A DNA stretch of 64,000 nucleotides, taken from the NCBI RefSeq assembly GCF_014197245.1, contig NZ_JACIFF010000007.1, forward strand, positions 124,001 to 188,000. Direction: 5' to 3'. The notes below the pieces were generated by a model. That model saw only the letters and a list, made by a program, of their open reading frames with translations. It was not told the origin of the DNA and ran no database searches. This document shows, piece by piece, positions 36,184 through 44,291 of this stretch. Source of the stretch: Neolewinella aquimaris (lineage in GTDB: Bacteria; Bacteroidota; Bacteroidia; Chitinophagales; Saprospiraceae). Position numbers and translations under genes: made by a program. Position 1 is the stretch's first letter; the number at the start of each line of letters is the position of its first letter.

Positions 36184-36213
36184 TTGCGTTTTTCCCTTAC
36201 CCACTTATCTTTG
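36184..36213 (+). promoter_or_regulatory. Bacteroidota-type promoter for the tRNA-Glu pair
   Basis: TTG (36184-36186), then 19 bases, then TATCTTTG (36206-36213), a full match to the Bacteroidota TTG-N19-TAnnTTTG pattern. It lies just after the coiled-coil gene and about 145 bases before the first tRNA-Glu, with no gene between. Confidence 0.65.
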
Positions 36214-36359
36214 CACTCGCAAAAGCCGGAATGCCGGTGTGTAATTACAATTTACCATTTCAGGATTTACAATTTTCAATTTGTCCGTCGCTTCGGAGCC
36301 TCCTCCAACGACCGCCAATCGACTATTGTAAATTATACTTTTACATGGTAAATCATTAA

Positions 36360-36431
36360 GGCCCGTTCGTCTATCGGTTAGGACGCCAGGTTTTCATCCT
36401 GGTAAGAGGGGTTCGATTCCCCTACGGGCTA
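36360..36431 (+). tRNA. tRNA-Glu (anticodon TTC)
   Basis: 72-base cloverleaf: acceptor GGCCCGT with ACGGGCT, anticodon stem CCAGG/CCTGG with loop TTTTCAT giving anticodon TTC, T arm AGGGG-TTCGATT-CCCCT. No encoded CCA. The sequence is identical to the second copy 55 bases downstream. Confidence 0.96.
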
Positions 36432-36486
36432 CACTAAATTTGAAATTGACAATTTGACAATTTGACATTTTAAATTTACCTCTACC

Positions 36487-36558
36487 GGCCCGTTCGTCTA
36501 TCGGTTAGGACGCCAGGTTTTCATCCTGGTAAGAGGGGTTCGATTCCCCTACGGGCTA
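36487..36558 (+). tRNA. tRNA-Glu (anticodon TTC), second copy
   Basis: Identical in all 72 bases to the copy at 36360. The 55-base spacer is AT-rich and contains repeated CAATTTGACA. Both copies are likely processed from one transcript driven by the promoter at 36184. Confidence 0.96.
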
Positions 36559-36793
36559 CTTCAATTTACCATTTACCATTTCGGGATTTACCATTTACAA
36601 TTTGTCCGTTGCTCCGGAGCTCCCTCCGACGGCCGCCAATTGAAAATGGTACATCGTACTTCGGAAATGGTACATCCCCCCCATTTCGGCTTCGCGGTAC
36701 CAGGCGGCCACTCCGGCACTCTCCCCTGCCGGCCAATCGAAAATGGTACGTGGTAAATCGGATATGGTAAATTTCCGCCCCCCCAAAGACTAA

Positions 36794-36825
36794 TTGTGTT
36801 TTTTACACTAAGCTAGTTACCTTTG
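36794..36825 (+). promoter_or_regulatory. Bacteroidota-type promoter before gapA
   Basis: TTG (36794-36796), 21 bases, TACCTTTG (36818-36825). It predicts transcription from about 36832 and a leader of roughly 115 bases for gapA. Confidence 0.6.
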
Positions 36826-36867
36826 AACATTCAAGGGTGCAATCCTTTATGTTAGCTCTTTTCGTGA

Positions 36868-37935
<1,068 letters not shown>

Positions 37936-37951
37936 TTTAAAGACCATCACT

Positions 37952-37986
37952 GGGGGCGCGCCAAAATGGTTGCGCCCCCTTTTGCT
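37952..37986 (+). terminator. Terminator-like hairpin between gapA and pgk
   Basis: GGGGGCGC (37952-37959) pairs with GCGCCCCC (37972-37979), followed by TTTTGCTTT. It may end gapA transcription partly, making pgk expression lower than or separate from gapA; pgk starts 26 bases after the stem. Confidence 0.75.
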
Positions 37987-38004
37987 TTCTAACCCTTTCC
38001 CACT

Positions 38005-39219
38005 ATGAAGTTTCAAGAGCTCGATGTAGAAAATAAAACCGTGCTGGTGCGCGTGGACTTTAACGTGCCCATCGACGAGGACGGTAACATCACCGATGAC
38101 ACCCGGATCGAAAAGGCTGCGCCGACCATCCGTTATCTGCTGGAGAAAGGGGCCGCCGTGGTGCTGATGTCTCACCTGGGCCGTCCGCAGAAGGACAAGC
38201 TAAACGACGGAACGGTCGATAAGGAACAATTTACCCTGCGGCCGGTCGTGACTACGCTGGAGGACTACATCGGTTGCCAGGTTCAGTTTGTAGCCGACAC
38301 CATCGGGGAGGAGGCCCACAAAGCAGTGGAAGTACTCGAGCCCGGGCAAGTTGTTTTACTCGAGAACACCCGCTTTTACGCCGGAGAGGAGAAGGGAGAC
38401 GAAGATCTGGCCAAGCAGCTTGCGGAATTGGGGGACGTCTACGTCAACGACGCCTTCGGTGCCGCACACCGGGAACACGCCTCAACGGCAACGGTAGCCA
38501 AATACTTTGACAACGATAAAAAGAGCTTTGGTTTGCTGATGGCCGCCGAGCTGGAAGGCGCGGACCGGCTGCTCAACAATCCCGCACACCCCGTGACCGC
38601 CATTGTAGGTGGAGCCAAAGTGAGCGACAAGATCCAACTGCTGGAAAAACTGATGGATTTTGCCGACAACGTGATCGTCGGTGGAGCCATGGCGTACACC
38701 TTCAGCCTGGCCAAGGGCGGAAAGGTGGGCAACTCCCTCGTGGAGCGGGATAAGACCGACCTAGCCCTCAAGCTACTGGAGAAAGCCGAGCGAACCGGCA
38801 CCAAGATCTACCTGCCGGTGGATACCGTGGTCGGAAAGGAGTTCAGCAACGAAACCCCTTCACAGGTCGTTGCGGCCGGGGAGATCGGCGACGAGTGGCA
38901 GGGACTGGACATCGGCCCCAAATCGGTGGAGGAATTTTCCCGCATCATCGCCGGCAGCAAATCTATTCTCTGGAACGGCCCGATGGGCGTATTCGAGATG
39001 AAGAACTTCGCCAAGGGGACCGACGCCATAGCCAAAGCGGTGGCCGATGCAACGGAAAATAACGGTGCCTACAGCCTGATTGGCGGTGGTGATTCGGTCT
39101 CGGCCATCAATCAGGCCGGACTGGCCGATAAGGTGAGCTTCGTTTCTACGGGCGGCGGCGCTATGCTCGAACTGCTGGAAGGAAAGGAGCTGCCGGGCAT
39201 TCGCGCCATTCGCGGGTAG
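38005..39219 (+). CDS. pgk: Phosphoglycerate kinase
   Basis: Transfers phosphate from 1,3-bisphosphoglycerate to ADP. The 404-residue enzyme has VLVRVDFNVPIDEDG near the start, VLMSHLGRP, LLENTRFYAGEEKGD, NDAFGAAHREHAS and the C-terminal SLIGGGDSVSAINQ with the nucleotide-binding Gly-rich loop. Downstream of gapA on the same strand. Confidence 0.97.
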   Translation: MKFQELDVENKTVLVRVDFNVPIDEDGNITDDTRIEKAAPTIRYLLEKGAAVVLMSHLGRPQKDKLNDGTVDKEQFTLRPVVTTLEDYIGCQVQFVADTIGEEAHKAVEVLEPGQVVLLENTRFYAGEEKGDEDLAKQLAELGDVYVNDAFGAAHREHASTATVAKYFDNDKKSFGLLMAAELEGADRLLNNPAHPVTAIVGGAKVSDKIQLLEKLMDFADNVIVGGAMAYTFSLAKGGKVGNSLVERDKTDLALKLLEKAERTGTKIYLPVDTVVGKEFSNETPSQVVAAGEIGDEWQGLDIGPKSVEEFSRIIAGSKSILWNGPMGVFEMKNFAKGTDAIAKAVADATENNGAYSLIGGGDSVSAINQAGLADKVSFVSTGGGAMLELLEGKELPGIRAIRG

Positions 39220-39256
39220 CCAACCCTGCCCCGCACCGCAACGTTCTTGCGGTATT

Positions 39257-41638
39257 ATGGAACTAGATATTCTCGTCGACACCCTTGACGACCAGCCCGG
39301 TGGCACCGTCGTTTCTCAGTCCCTAGGCGAGATCCTGGAAGGTAGTGCCCTATTCAGTACGCCTTACGAAACCGTCTTTAGCCTCGACGTCATGATTCGT
39401 CGGGTGGAGGAACTCACGGACAGCGCCGACTTTGGAGCACGGTTCATTGCGCGCGAGATTATGCGGCGCATCGACAACGCGCCGGAACTGCGGGGGCCGC
39501 TGAAGGATCCCGGCGTACTGGAGAAGCACGCAGACCTGATGGATCTGCTGATGTCTGCCATGGTCTCGCCGATCGATCGGCCAACCCAATTGTTCAAAGT
39601 TTCAATCCCTTTCCACCTGCGGCCACTGTTCGTCAGTCCGGCCCTCCAGCGAATCATGGGGCAGAAAGACGTATGCTACTCCTTCGCCTGCGACATGCAG
39701 GAAATACGGCGGTCCTACCTCGTCATGATCGGTTGCAAGATTTTGCAAGAATGCTACGGCGTTGACGTCGATTTCACCGCTCCCATGATGCTTACGGTAC
39801 CCGATCCGACAACCGGGCTGAAGCGCTTTTATAAGCCGATGGTCACCGAAGACTACATCGAAGTGGTGGTGAACGGGGAATTGCCCGAGCTCAGCAAAGC
39901 GGATATTCGACGCCTGCTCCACAGCATTCACGATGCGGACCTGTGGATGCGAATGCTCCCGACCGAGGTGTTTTCCTTCCGGGGATTCCATCTATCTCAA
40001 CTCCACGAAGTGACGGTGGAGGAGAGCCTGAGTCAACTGAAGCACCGACTGATCAACCGGGATGCCGTGCTCGACGTGGACCGGGTCAAGGAACTGGCCG
40101 AACTCGTGCGCCTACACTTCCAACTGCCCGATCTGCAATTGGGGCTGTCGGCGGTCGACTTTCCGCTCGAGCGGGCCATCGACCACGAACACCGGATACG
40201 CTACAACCTCCTGGCGAACTCGGTCGACCGACTGGTGAGCCCCCGCCACGCCGGTAGCATTTACGAGCGGGTATTCACCTCGGGGGAGATGATGGTGGTG
40301 GACGATCTGCAGGCGATCTCCTCCCCTACCGAACTAGAACTAAAATTGATCGAACTGGGCCACCGGAGCATGTTGCTTGCTCCGCTGCTCAGTAAGGACA
40401 AGCACGTGATCGGACTGTTGGAGCTGGCCAGTCCCGTACCCTTTGCGCTTAACTCCTTCATGGAGGACCGGTTTCAGGAAATACGGGGCCTGTTCCGGAC
40501 CGCTCTGGAGCGTAGCCGTGAGTACATCGATAACCGCGTCGAGGCCATTATGCGGGATCAGTACACCAACCTGCACCCCACCGTCGAATGGCGGTTTACG
40601 GAAGCCGCCTTCAATATTCTGAAGCGGCAGGAGGAGGGGTTGCCGGAGGTACAGGAGGAGATCAGATTCAGAAAGGTGTTTCCGCTATACGGTCAGGCAG
40701 ACATCGTAGGCAGCAGCACCCTGAGAAATACCGCTATTTACCAGGACCTGTTTGACAACCTGCGCGCCGCGCGGTTTTTCCTTGTACGTGCGCTCGATCT
40801 GGTGTCTTTCCCGATCGTCAATCAGGTGATCATGTCGCTGGACCGTCACCTATCGGTGGGAATGGACGAATTCGACAGCAGTCACGAAATTCGGTTCAGC
40901 GAGTTTATCCAGCAGCAGGTAACTCCCCTGATCAGATTACTGGGCCAGCAACTTCCGGAGCTTAAAGAGTTGATGGACGGATACAACGCCGACCTGAATG
41001 AGGAACTCGGCTTATTCTACCGGGTACGCCGCGACTATGAGCGTAGTGTGGGAACCCTTAACCAGAAGATCGGCGATTTTCTCGCCGAGCGGGACCAGGC
41101 TACCCAACGGGTGCTGCCCCACTACTTCGAGAAGTACAAAACCGATGGCGTCGAGTACGAAGTCTACGCCGGGCAAAGTCTGCTAAAGCGGCATAAGTTT
41201 TCCCCGATCCACCTGAGAAATCTGCGCCTATCCCAACTGGTGGACATGTGTGAGCTTACCCGCCAAGTAGCGAAGGTGAGTCAGGACCTTCCCATGCCAC
41301 TGCGCACCGCCCAACTCATTTTTGCCTACACGACCCCCCTTGACATCAGATTCCGGATGGACGAAAAGCGGTTCGACGTGGATGGGGATTATAACGTGCG
41401 CTACGAAATCCTCAAGAAGCGTATCGACAAGGCGACGATCAACCAGGGCAGCGAGCGCCTCACGCAGGCCGGAATGATCAGCATCGTGTACATGCAGGAC
41501 AAGGACGCGGAGGAGTACCAGGACTACATCCATTACCTCCACCAGTCCGGATACATCGACGGGGCCGTCGAGCAATTGGTGTTGGACCCCCTACAGTCGG
41601 TAAACGGTTTGCGGGCCATACGCTTCCGCGTGAAGTAG
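39257..41638 (+). CDS. Large unknown protein with a central GAF-like domain
   Basis: A 793-residue soluble protein of unknown role. Residues about 315-430 (from SIYERVFTSGEMMVVDDLQ to LLAPLLSKDKHVIGLLELASP) match the pattern of a GAF domain: a strand ending in a Ser/Thr-rich turn, an amphipathic helix, and the LLELAS strand. The flanking N-terminal 300 and C-terminal 360 residues are mostly helical and not recognised; no kinase, cyclase or phosphodiesterase motif is visible. It lies between pgk and phoH, 37 bases after pgk. Proteins of this layout seem restricted to Bacteroidota, an impression rather than a search result. Confidence 0.8.
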   Translation: MELDILVDTLDDQPGGTVVSQSLGEILEGSALFSTPYETVFSLDVMIRRVEELTDSADFGARFIAREIMRRIDNAPELRGPLKDPGVLEKHADLMDLLMSAMVSPIDRPTQLFKVSIPFHLRPLFVSPALQRIMGQKDVCYSFACDMQEIRRSYLVMIGCKILQECYGVDVDFTAPMMLTVPDPTTGLKRFYKPMVTEDYIEVVVNGELPELSKADIRRLLHSIHDADLWMRMLPTEVFSFRGFHLSQLHEVTVEESLSQLKHRLINRDAVLDVDRVKELAELVRLHFQLPDLQLGLSAVDFPLERAIDHEHRIRYNLLANSVDRLVSPRHAGSIYERVFTSGEMMVVDDLQAISSPTELELKLIELGHRSMLLAPLLSKDKHVIGLLELASPVPFALNSFMEDRFQEIRGLFRTALERSREYIDNRVEAIMRDQYTNLHPTVEWRFTEAAFNILKRQEEGLPEVQEEIRFRKVFPLYGQADIVGSSTLRNTAIYQDLFDNLRAARFFLVRALDLVSFPIVNQVIMSLDRHLSVGMDEFDSSHEIRFSEFIQQQVTPLIRLLGQQLPELKELMDGYNADLNEELGLFYRVRRDYERSVGTLNQKIGDFLAERDQATQRVLPHYFEKYKTDGVEYEVYAGQSLLKRHKFSPIHLRNLRLSQLVDMCELTRQVAKVSQDLPMPLRTAQLIFAYTTPLDIRFRMDEKRFDVDGDYNVRYEILKKRIDKATINQGSERLTQAGMISIVYMQDKDAEEYQDYIHYLHQSGYIDGAVEQLVLDPLQSVNGLRAIRFRVK

Positions 41639-41737
41639 CCCTCCGCCGTGGGCCTCAATCCGCGCAACTTTGCGGCTTATAATACGGTTTAAATACCGAT
41701 CGCCGCAGGACTTTTTTTGCGGCTAAAACGCACACGT

Positions 41738-42805
41738 TTGAGCGAAATCGTAATGACTATCAACGGGGTCGACCCCGTGGAGCTCCTTGGAGAAAACAAC
41801 AAGAAGCTCAACCTTCTCCGGGCCGCCTATCCTGAGGCCACCGTTACCCAACGCGGTACGAACGTCAAGATCAAGGCCGAAAAACAGGACGCCCAGAAGA
41901 TCAAGCACCACCTGGAACTGATGATGCGGCTGCTGCAGGATAATCGGGAACTGAGCAGCCAGACCGTCGAGGATCTGCTGGCCGGAGAGAACCCCTTTCA
42001 GACCAGATTGGGCAACGGAGCTAAAAATAAAACGATTGTTTTCGGCCGGAACGGCAAGCCCATCAAGGCGCGGACACCAAATCAGGCCGCAATGATTGAA
42101 GCGGCTGAATCCAACGACATCGTTTTTGCCGTAGGTCCTGCAGGTACGGGCAAAACCTATACCGCGGTGGCACTGGCCATTCGTGCTTTGAAGAATAAAC
42201 TGGTCAAAAAAATCATTCTTACTCGGCCGGCCGTCGAGGCAGGCGAAAGTTTGGGGTTCCTTCCCGGTGATCTGCAGGATAAGATCGATCCCTACTTGCG
42301 TCCGCTTTACGACGCGCTCGACGATATGCTTCCCCGCGAACGGCTCGATAAGTTTCGTGAGGACGGCACCATCGAGATTGCCCCCCTGGCCTACATGCGT
42401 GGACGCACGCTGGATAATTGCTTTGTGATCATGGACGAGGCACAGAATACGACGACCTCCCAGATCAAGATGTTCCTGACCCGCCTCGGGCCGTCGGCCA
42501 AGTGCATCGTGACCGGTGACCTCAGCCAGGTTGATTTGCCCCGGAACCAGGTCTCCGGACTGCGACGGGCCATTAAGTTATTGGCGCCGATCAAAGGAAT
42601 CTCCGTGATCCGGTTAACTGCCGAGGATGTGGTGCGCCACCGATTGGTCAAGTCCATCATCAAGGCATACGATGCGGCCGACGAAGCGGAAGGCAGGGGA
42701 CGCTTCGGACCGCCCCAGGAAAGCACATTCGAGCGTTTTGGGCCTCCCGGACGCTCCAAAAGGAACGATTTTCCCGATTCTGAGCTACCGGATCACGAAA
42801 ATTGA
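41738..42805 (+). CDS. phoH: PhoH-like ATPase
   Basis: PhoH-family ATPases (YbeZ-like) are linked to RNA metabolism and ribosome maturation. The 355-residue protein has an N-terminal KH-like part, the Walker A GPAGTGKTYTA, LTRPAVEAGESLGFLPGD and the Walker B-like VIMDEAQNTT. The likely start is TTG at 41738 (reading M-SEIVMTINGVDPVELLG), matching the usual N-terminus better than a TTG seven codons upstream or the internal ATG at 41753. It ends 27 bases before a strong hairpin. Confidence 0.92.
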   Translation: MSEIVMTINGVDPVELLGENNKKLNLLRAAYPEATVTQRGTNVKIKAEKQDAQKIKHHLELMMRLLQDNRELSSQTVEDLLAGENPFQTRLGNGAKNKTIVFGRNGKPIKARTPNQAAMIEAAESNDIVFAVGPAGTGKTYTAVALAIRALKNKLVKKIILTRPAVEAGESLGFLPGDLQDKIDPYLRPLYDALDDMLPRERLDKFREDGTIEIAPLAYMRGRTLDNCFVIMDEAQNTTTSQIKMFLTRLGPSAKCIVTGDLSQVDLPRNQVSGLRRAIKLLAPIKGISVIRLTAEDVVRHRLVKSIIKAYDAADEAEGRGRFGPPQESTFERFGPPGRSKRNDFPDSELPDHEN

Positions 42806-42832
42806 CCCATTCCCCATATTACGGATATTCGG

Positions 42833-42860
42833 AAAGCCAGTGGTGTACACCACTGGCTTT
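42833..42860. terminator. Hairpin terminator after phoH
   Basis: AAAGCCAGTGGTG and CACCACTGGCTTT form a perfect 13-pair stem with only TA between. It separates phoH from the repeat-protein cassette. Confidence 0.8.
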
Positions 42861-42904
42861 CTGCGTTTTACGCAATTATTGTCTGATATATTGGCAATTT
42901 CCGG

Positions 42905-43012
42905 ATGAGGAAAGCACGTAAAGTGCCGAGGATACCGAGCACAGGTGGGCCCATCTTTGGATCACAATCAACAACAAGCGTTGATTCTTCTCTCATGAAC
43001 CTAACGTATTGA
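42905..43012 (+). CDS. Candidate 35-residue peptide ahead of the repeat cassette
   Basis: An ATG-started frame of 35 codons with a basic start (MRKARKVPRIPSTGG) and a Ser/Thr-rich end, lying between the phoH terminator and the first MVEDIIL micro-ORF. A frame this long is not improbable by chance and no homology is known. The surrounding 42861-43053 stretch otherwise holds the presumed 5' region of the cassette. Confidence 0.25.
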   Translation: MRKARKVPRIPSTGGPIFGSQSTTSVDSSLMNLTY

Positions 43013-43053
43013 AATCTTAACCTAGTCTTTTCCGGACTACAAATTTCAACATC

Positions 43054-43077
43054 ATGGTCGAAGACATAATCCTCTAA
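43054..43077 (+). CDS. Micro-ORF encoding heptapeptide MVEDIIL (first copy)
   Basis: ATG GTC GAA GAC ATA ATC CTC TAA: seven codons that reproduce the VEDII core of the neighbouring repeat proteins. It lies 71 bases before the first repeat gene. A second micro-ORF with the same peptide but different codons lies after the second repeat gene. The two 24-base frames differ at three positions, all third-codon and synonymous, which supports translation rather than chance or RNA structure. Function unknown; signal peptide, leader peptide or remnant of a repeat unit are possible. Confidence 0.55.
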   Translation: MVEDIIL

Positions 43078-43148
43078 CCGGGTACATCACCCACCACCTC
43101 TCGCCGGTTCGCCCGGCATCCTCAAATCACATCTTTAACACCATTATC

Positions 43149-43643
43149 ATGGCATTCTTTTCCGAAATTCTCTCCCCAGAAACCCTCCAGGCAGCTCAGT
43201 CTTTTGTTGACTACCTCGGCACCATCGCTCCCCACATCGTAGTGGAGGACATCATCACCCGCAGCAGCGACCTCGCTTCCAACATCGTAGTGGAGGACAT
43301 CATCACCCGCAGCAGCAACATCGTAGTCGAAGATATTATCACCCGCAGCGGCGACGTGGCTTCCAATATTGTAGTCGAAGACATCATCACCCGCGGCAGC
43401 AACATCGTAGTCGAAGATATTATCACCCGCAGCGGCGACCTGGCTTCCAACATCGTAGTGGAGGACATCATCACCCGCGGCACCAACATCGTAGTCGAAG
43501 ATATTATCACCCGCAGCAGCGACGTGGCTTCCAACATCGTAGTGGAGGACATCATCACCCGCGGCAGCAACATCGTAGTCGAAGACATCATTACCCGCGG
43601 CAGTGACATCGTCGTAGAAGACATCATCACCCGCGTAGGCTAA
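43149..43643 (+). CDS. Repeat protein A: ten IVVEDIITR units
   Basis: A 164-residue protein with no recognised family. Residues 1-29 form a head (MAFFSEILSPET, then SFVDYLGTIAP). The remainder is ten copies of IVVEDIITR joined by alternating long (SSDLASN, SGDVASN) and short (SSN, GSN, GTN) linkers, giving a 28-residue double repeat. No signal peptide or membrane helix. All nine residues are invariant over ten copies while codons vary synonymously. The strand-forming, alternating acidic/hydrophobic units could build a beta-solenoid or be cut after each Arg into peptides; both are inference. A paralogue lies 57 bases downstream. Confidence 0.85.
   Translation: MAFFSEILSPETLQAAQSFVDYLGTIAPHIVVEDIITRSSDLASNIVVEDIITRSSNIVVEDIITRSGDVASNIVVEDIITRGSNIVVEDIITRSGDLASNIVVEDIITRGTNIVVEDIITRSSDVASNIVVEDIITRGSNIVVEDIITRGSDIVVEDIITRVG
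43236..43634 (+). repeat. In-frame tandem repeat array A (10 units)
   Basis: 27-base units encoding IVVEDIITR, separated by linkers of 3 or 7 codons including the leading Asn. Unit DNA variants include ATCGTAGTGGAGGACATC, ATCGTAGTCGAAGATATT and ATTGTAGTCGAAGACATC. Because the differences are synonymous and frame-preserving, this is a protein-level repeat, not a CRISPR or satellite. Confidence 0.95.
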
Positions 43644-43700
43644 ATCGCCCCCCCTCACCTATCTCCCAAAAGAATTTTTCACTCTCATACCAATTTCCCC

Positions 43701-44108
43701 ATGGCTCTCTTCAGCGAATTCTTCTCCCCCGAAACCGTACAGCTTGTTCAGTCGATCGTAGACTACGTAGGTTCGGTGACCCCCCATATTGTAGTCGAAG
43801 ACATCATCACCCGCAGCAGCGACCTCGCTTCCAACATCGTAGTCGAAGACATCATTACCCGCGGCAGCAACATCGTAGTCGAGGATATTATCACCCGCAG
43901 CGGCGACCTGGCTTCCAACATTGTGGTCGAAGACATCATCACTCGCGGTAACAACATCGTAGTTGAAGATATTATCACCCGTAGCAGCGACCTGGCTTCC
44001 AACATTGTGGTCGAAGACATCATCACCCGCGGCAGCAACATCGTAGTGGAGGATATCATCACCCGCAGCACCGATATCGTGGTCGAGGACATCATCACCC
44101 GCGCATAA
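43701..44108 (+). CDS. Repeat protein B: eight IVVEDIITR units
   Basis: A 135-residue paralogue of repeat protein A. The head (MALFSEFFSPET, then SIVDYVGSVTP) is similar but clearly diverged from A, whereas the eight IVVEDIITR units are identical to those of A. Linkers again alternate long (SSDLASN, SGDLASN) and short (GSN, GNN), the last two units being joined by STD. Heads diverging while repeats stay fixed points to strong constraint on, or recurrent homogenisation of, the unit; the synonymous codon differences argue against recent homogenisation. Probably in one transcript with A. Function unknown. Confidence 0.85.
   Translation: MALFSEFFSPETVQLVQSIVDYVGSVTPHIVVEDIITRSSDLASNIVVEDIITRGSNIVVEDIITRSGDLASNIVVEDIITRGNNIVVEDIITRSSDLASNIVVEDIITRGSNIVVEDIITRSTDIVVEDIITRA
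43788..44102 (+). repeat. In-frame tandem repeat array B (8 units)
   Basis: Eight 27-base units encoding IVVEDIITR with alternating linker lengths. Variants not seen in array A include GTT for the second Val, ACT for Thr and CGT for Arg. Confidence 0.95.
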
Positions 44109-44182
44109 TTCCTACCACTTCGCTCAGGCGTAGTGGCAAGCGTTGAACAACACCATTAATTTATCCTAACAATCCAATCATC

Positions 44183-44206
44183 ATGGTAGAAGATATCATC
44201 CTCTAA
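44183..44206 (+). CDS. Micro-ORF encoding heptapeptide MVEDIIL (second copy)
   Basis: ATG GTA GAA GAT ATC ATC CTC TAA, 74 bases after repeat gene B. Same heptapeptide as the copy at 43054, with GTA for GTC, GAT for GAC and ATC for ATA. Between gene B and this frame, CCACT and AGTGG (within 44115-44136) can form a small hairpin. The 85 bases after it hold no clear terminator before the convergent TPR-like gene. Confidence 0.55.
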   Translation: MVEDIIL

Positions 44207-44291
44207 GTAGCAGTTGCTCTGCTAACCGATTTATTAACCACCTAAACCGCGTTGCATGGAAAACATTTACCCTGCATTCCCCAACGCCGGT

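Larger units (their letters stand above)
36250..36780. repeat. Degenerate intergenic repeats around the tRNA-Glu genes
   Basis: About 100 bases before the first tRNA (36250-36345) and after the second (36562-36655) share an ordered set of words: TTTACCATTTC, GGATTTAC, CAATTTGTCCGT, CGGAGC and CCGCCAAT. A third, weaker copy lies at 36700-36780 with GGCCAATCGAAAATGGTAC. The words ATTTACCATTT and AAATGGTA are inverted relative to each other, so the stretches can fold back. No gene is seen in the 36559-36945 gap apart from the gapA promoter and leader. Confidence 0.6.

Noticed and set aside
43122-43658. Long antisense frames across the repeat genes (minus strand, 139-178 codons)
   Set aside because: They arise because the repeat DNA is stop-free on the other strand. 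Synonymous variation falls at third positions of the plus-strand frame, supporting only that frame.
43236-44102. CRISPR-like or satellite DNA array
   Set aside because: Repeats are in frame, encode an invariant peptide, differ by synonymous changes, and linkers are themselves repeated rather than unique spacers. No cas genes.
43054-44206. RiPP/graspetide precursor cluster
   Set aside because: Repeated Thr and acidic residues recall multi-core precursors, but no ATP-grasp, radical-SAM, peptidase-transporter or other maturation gene is present in the window.
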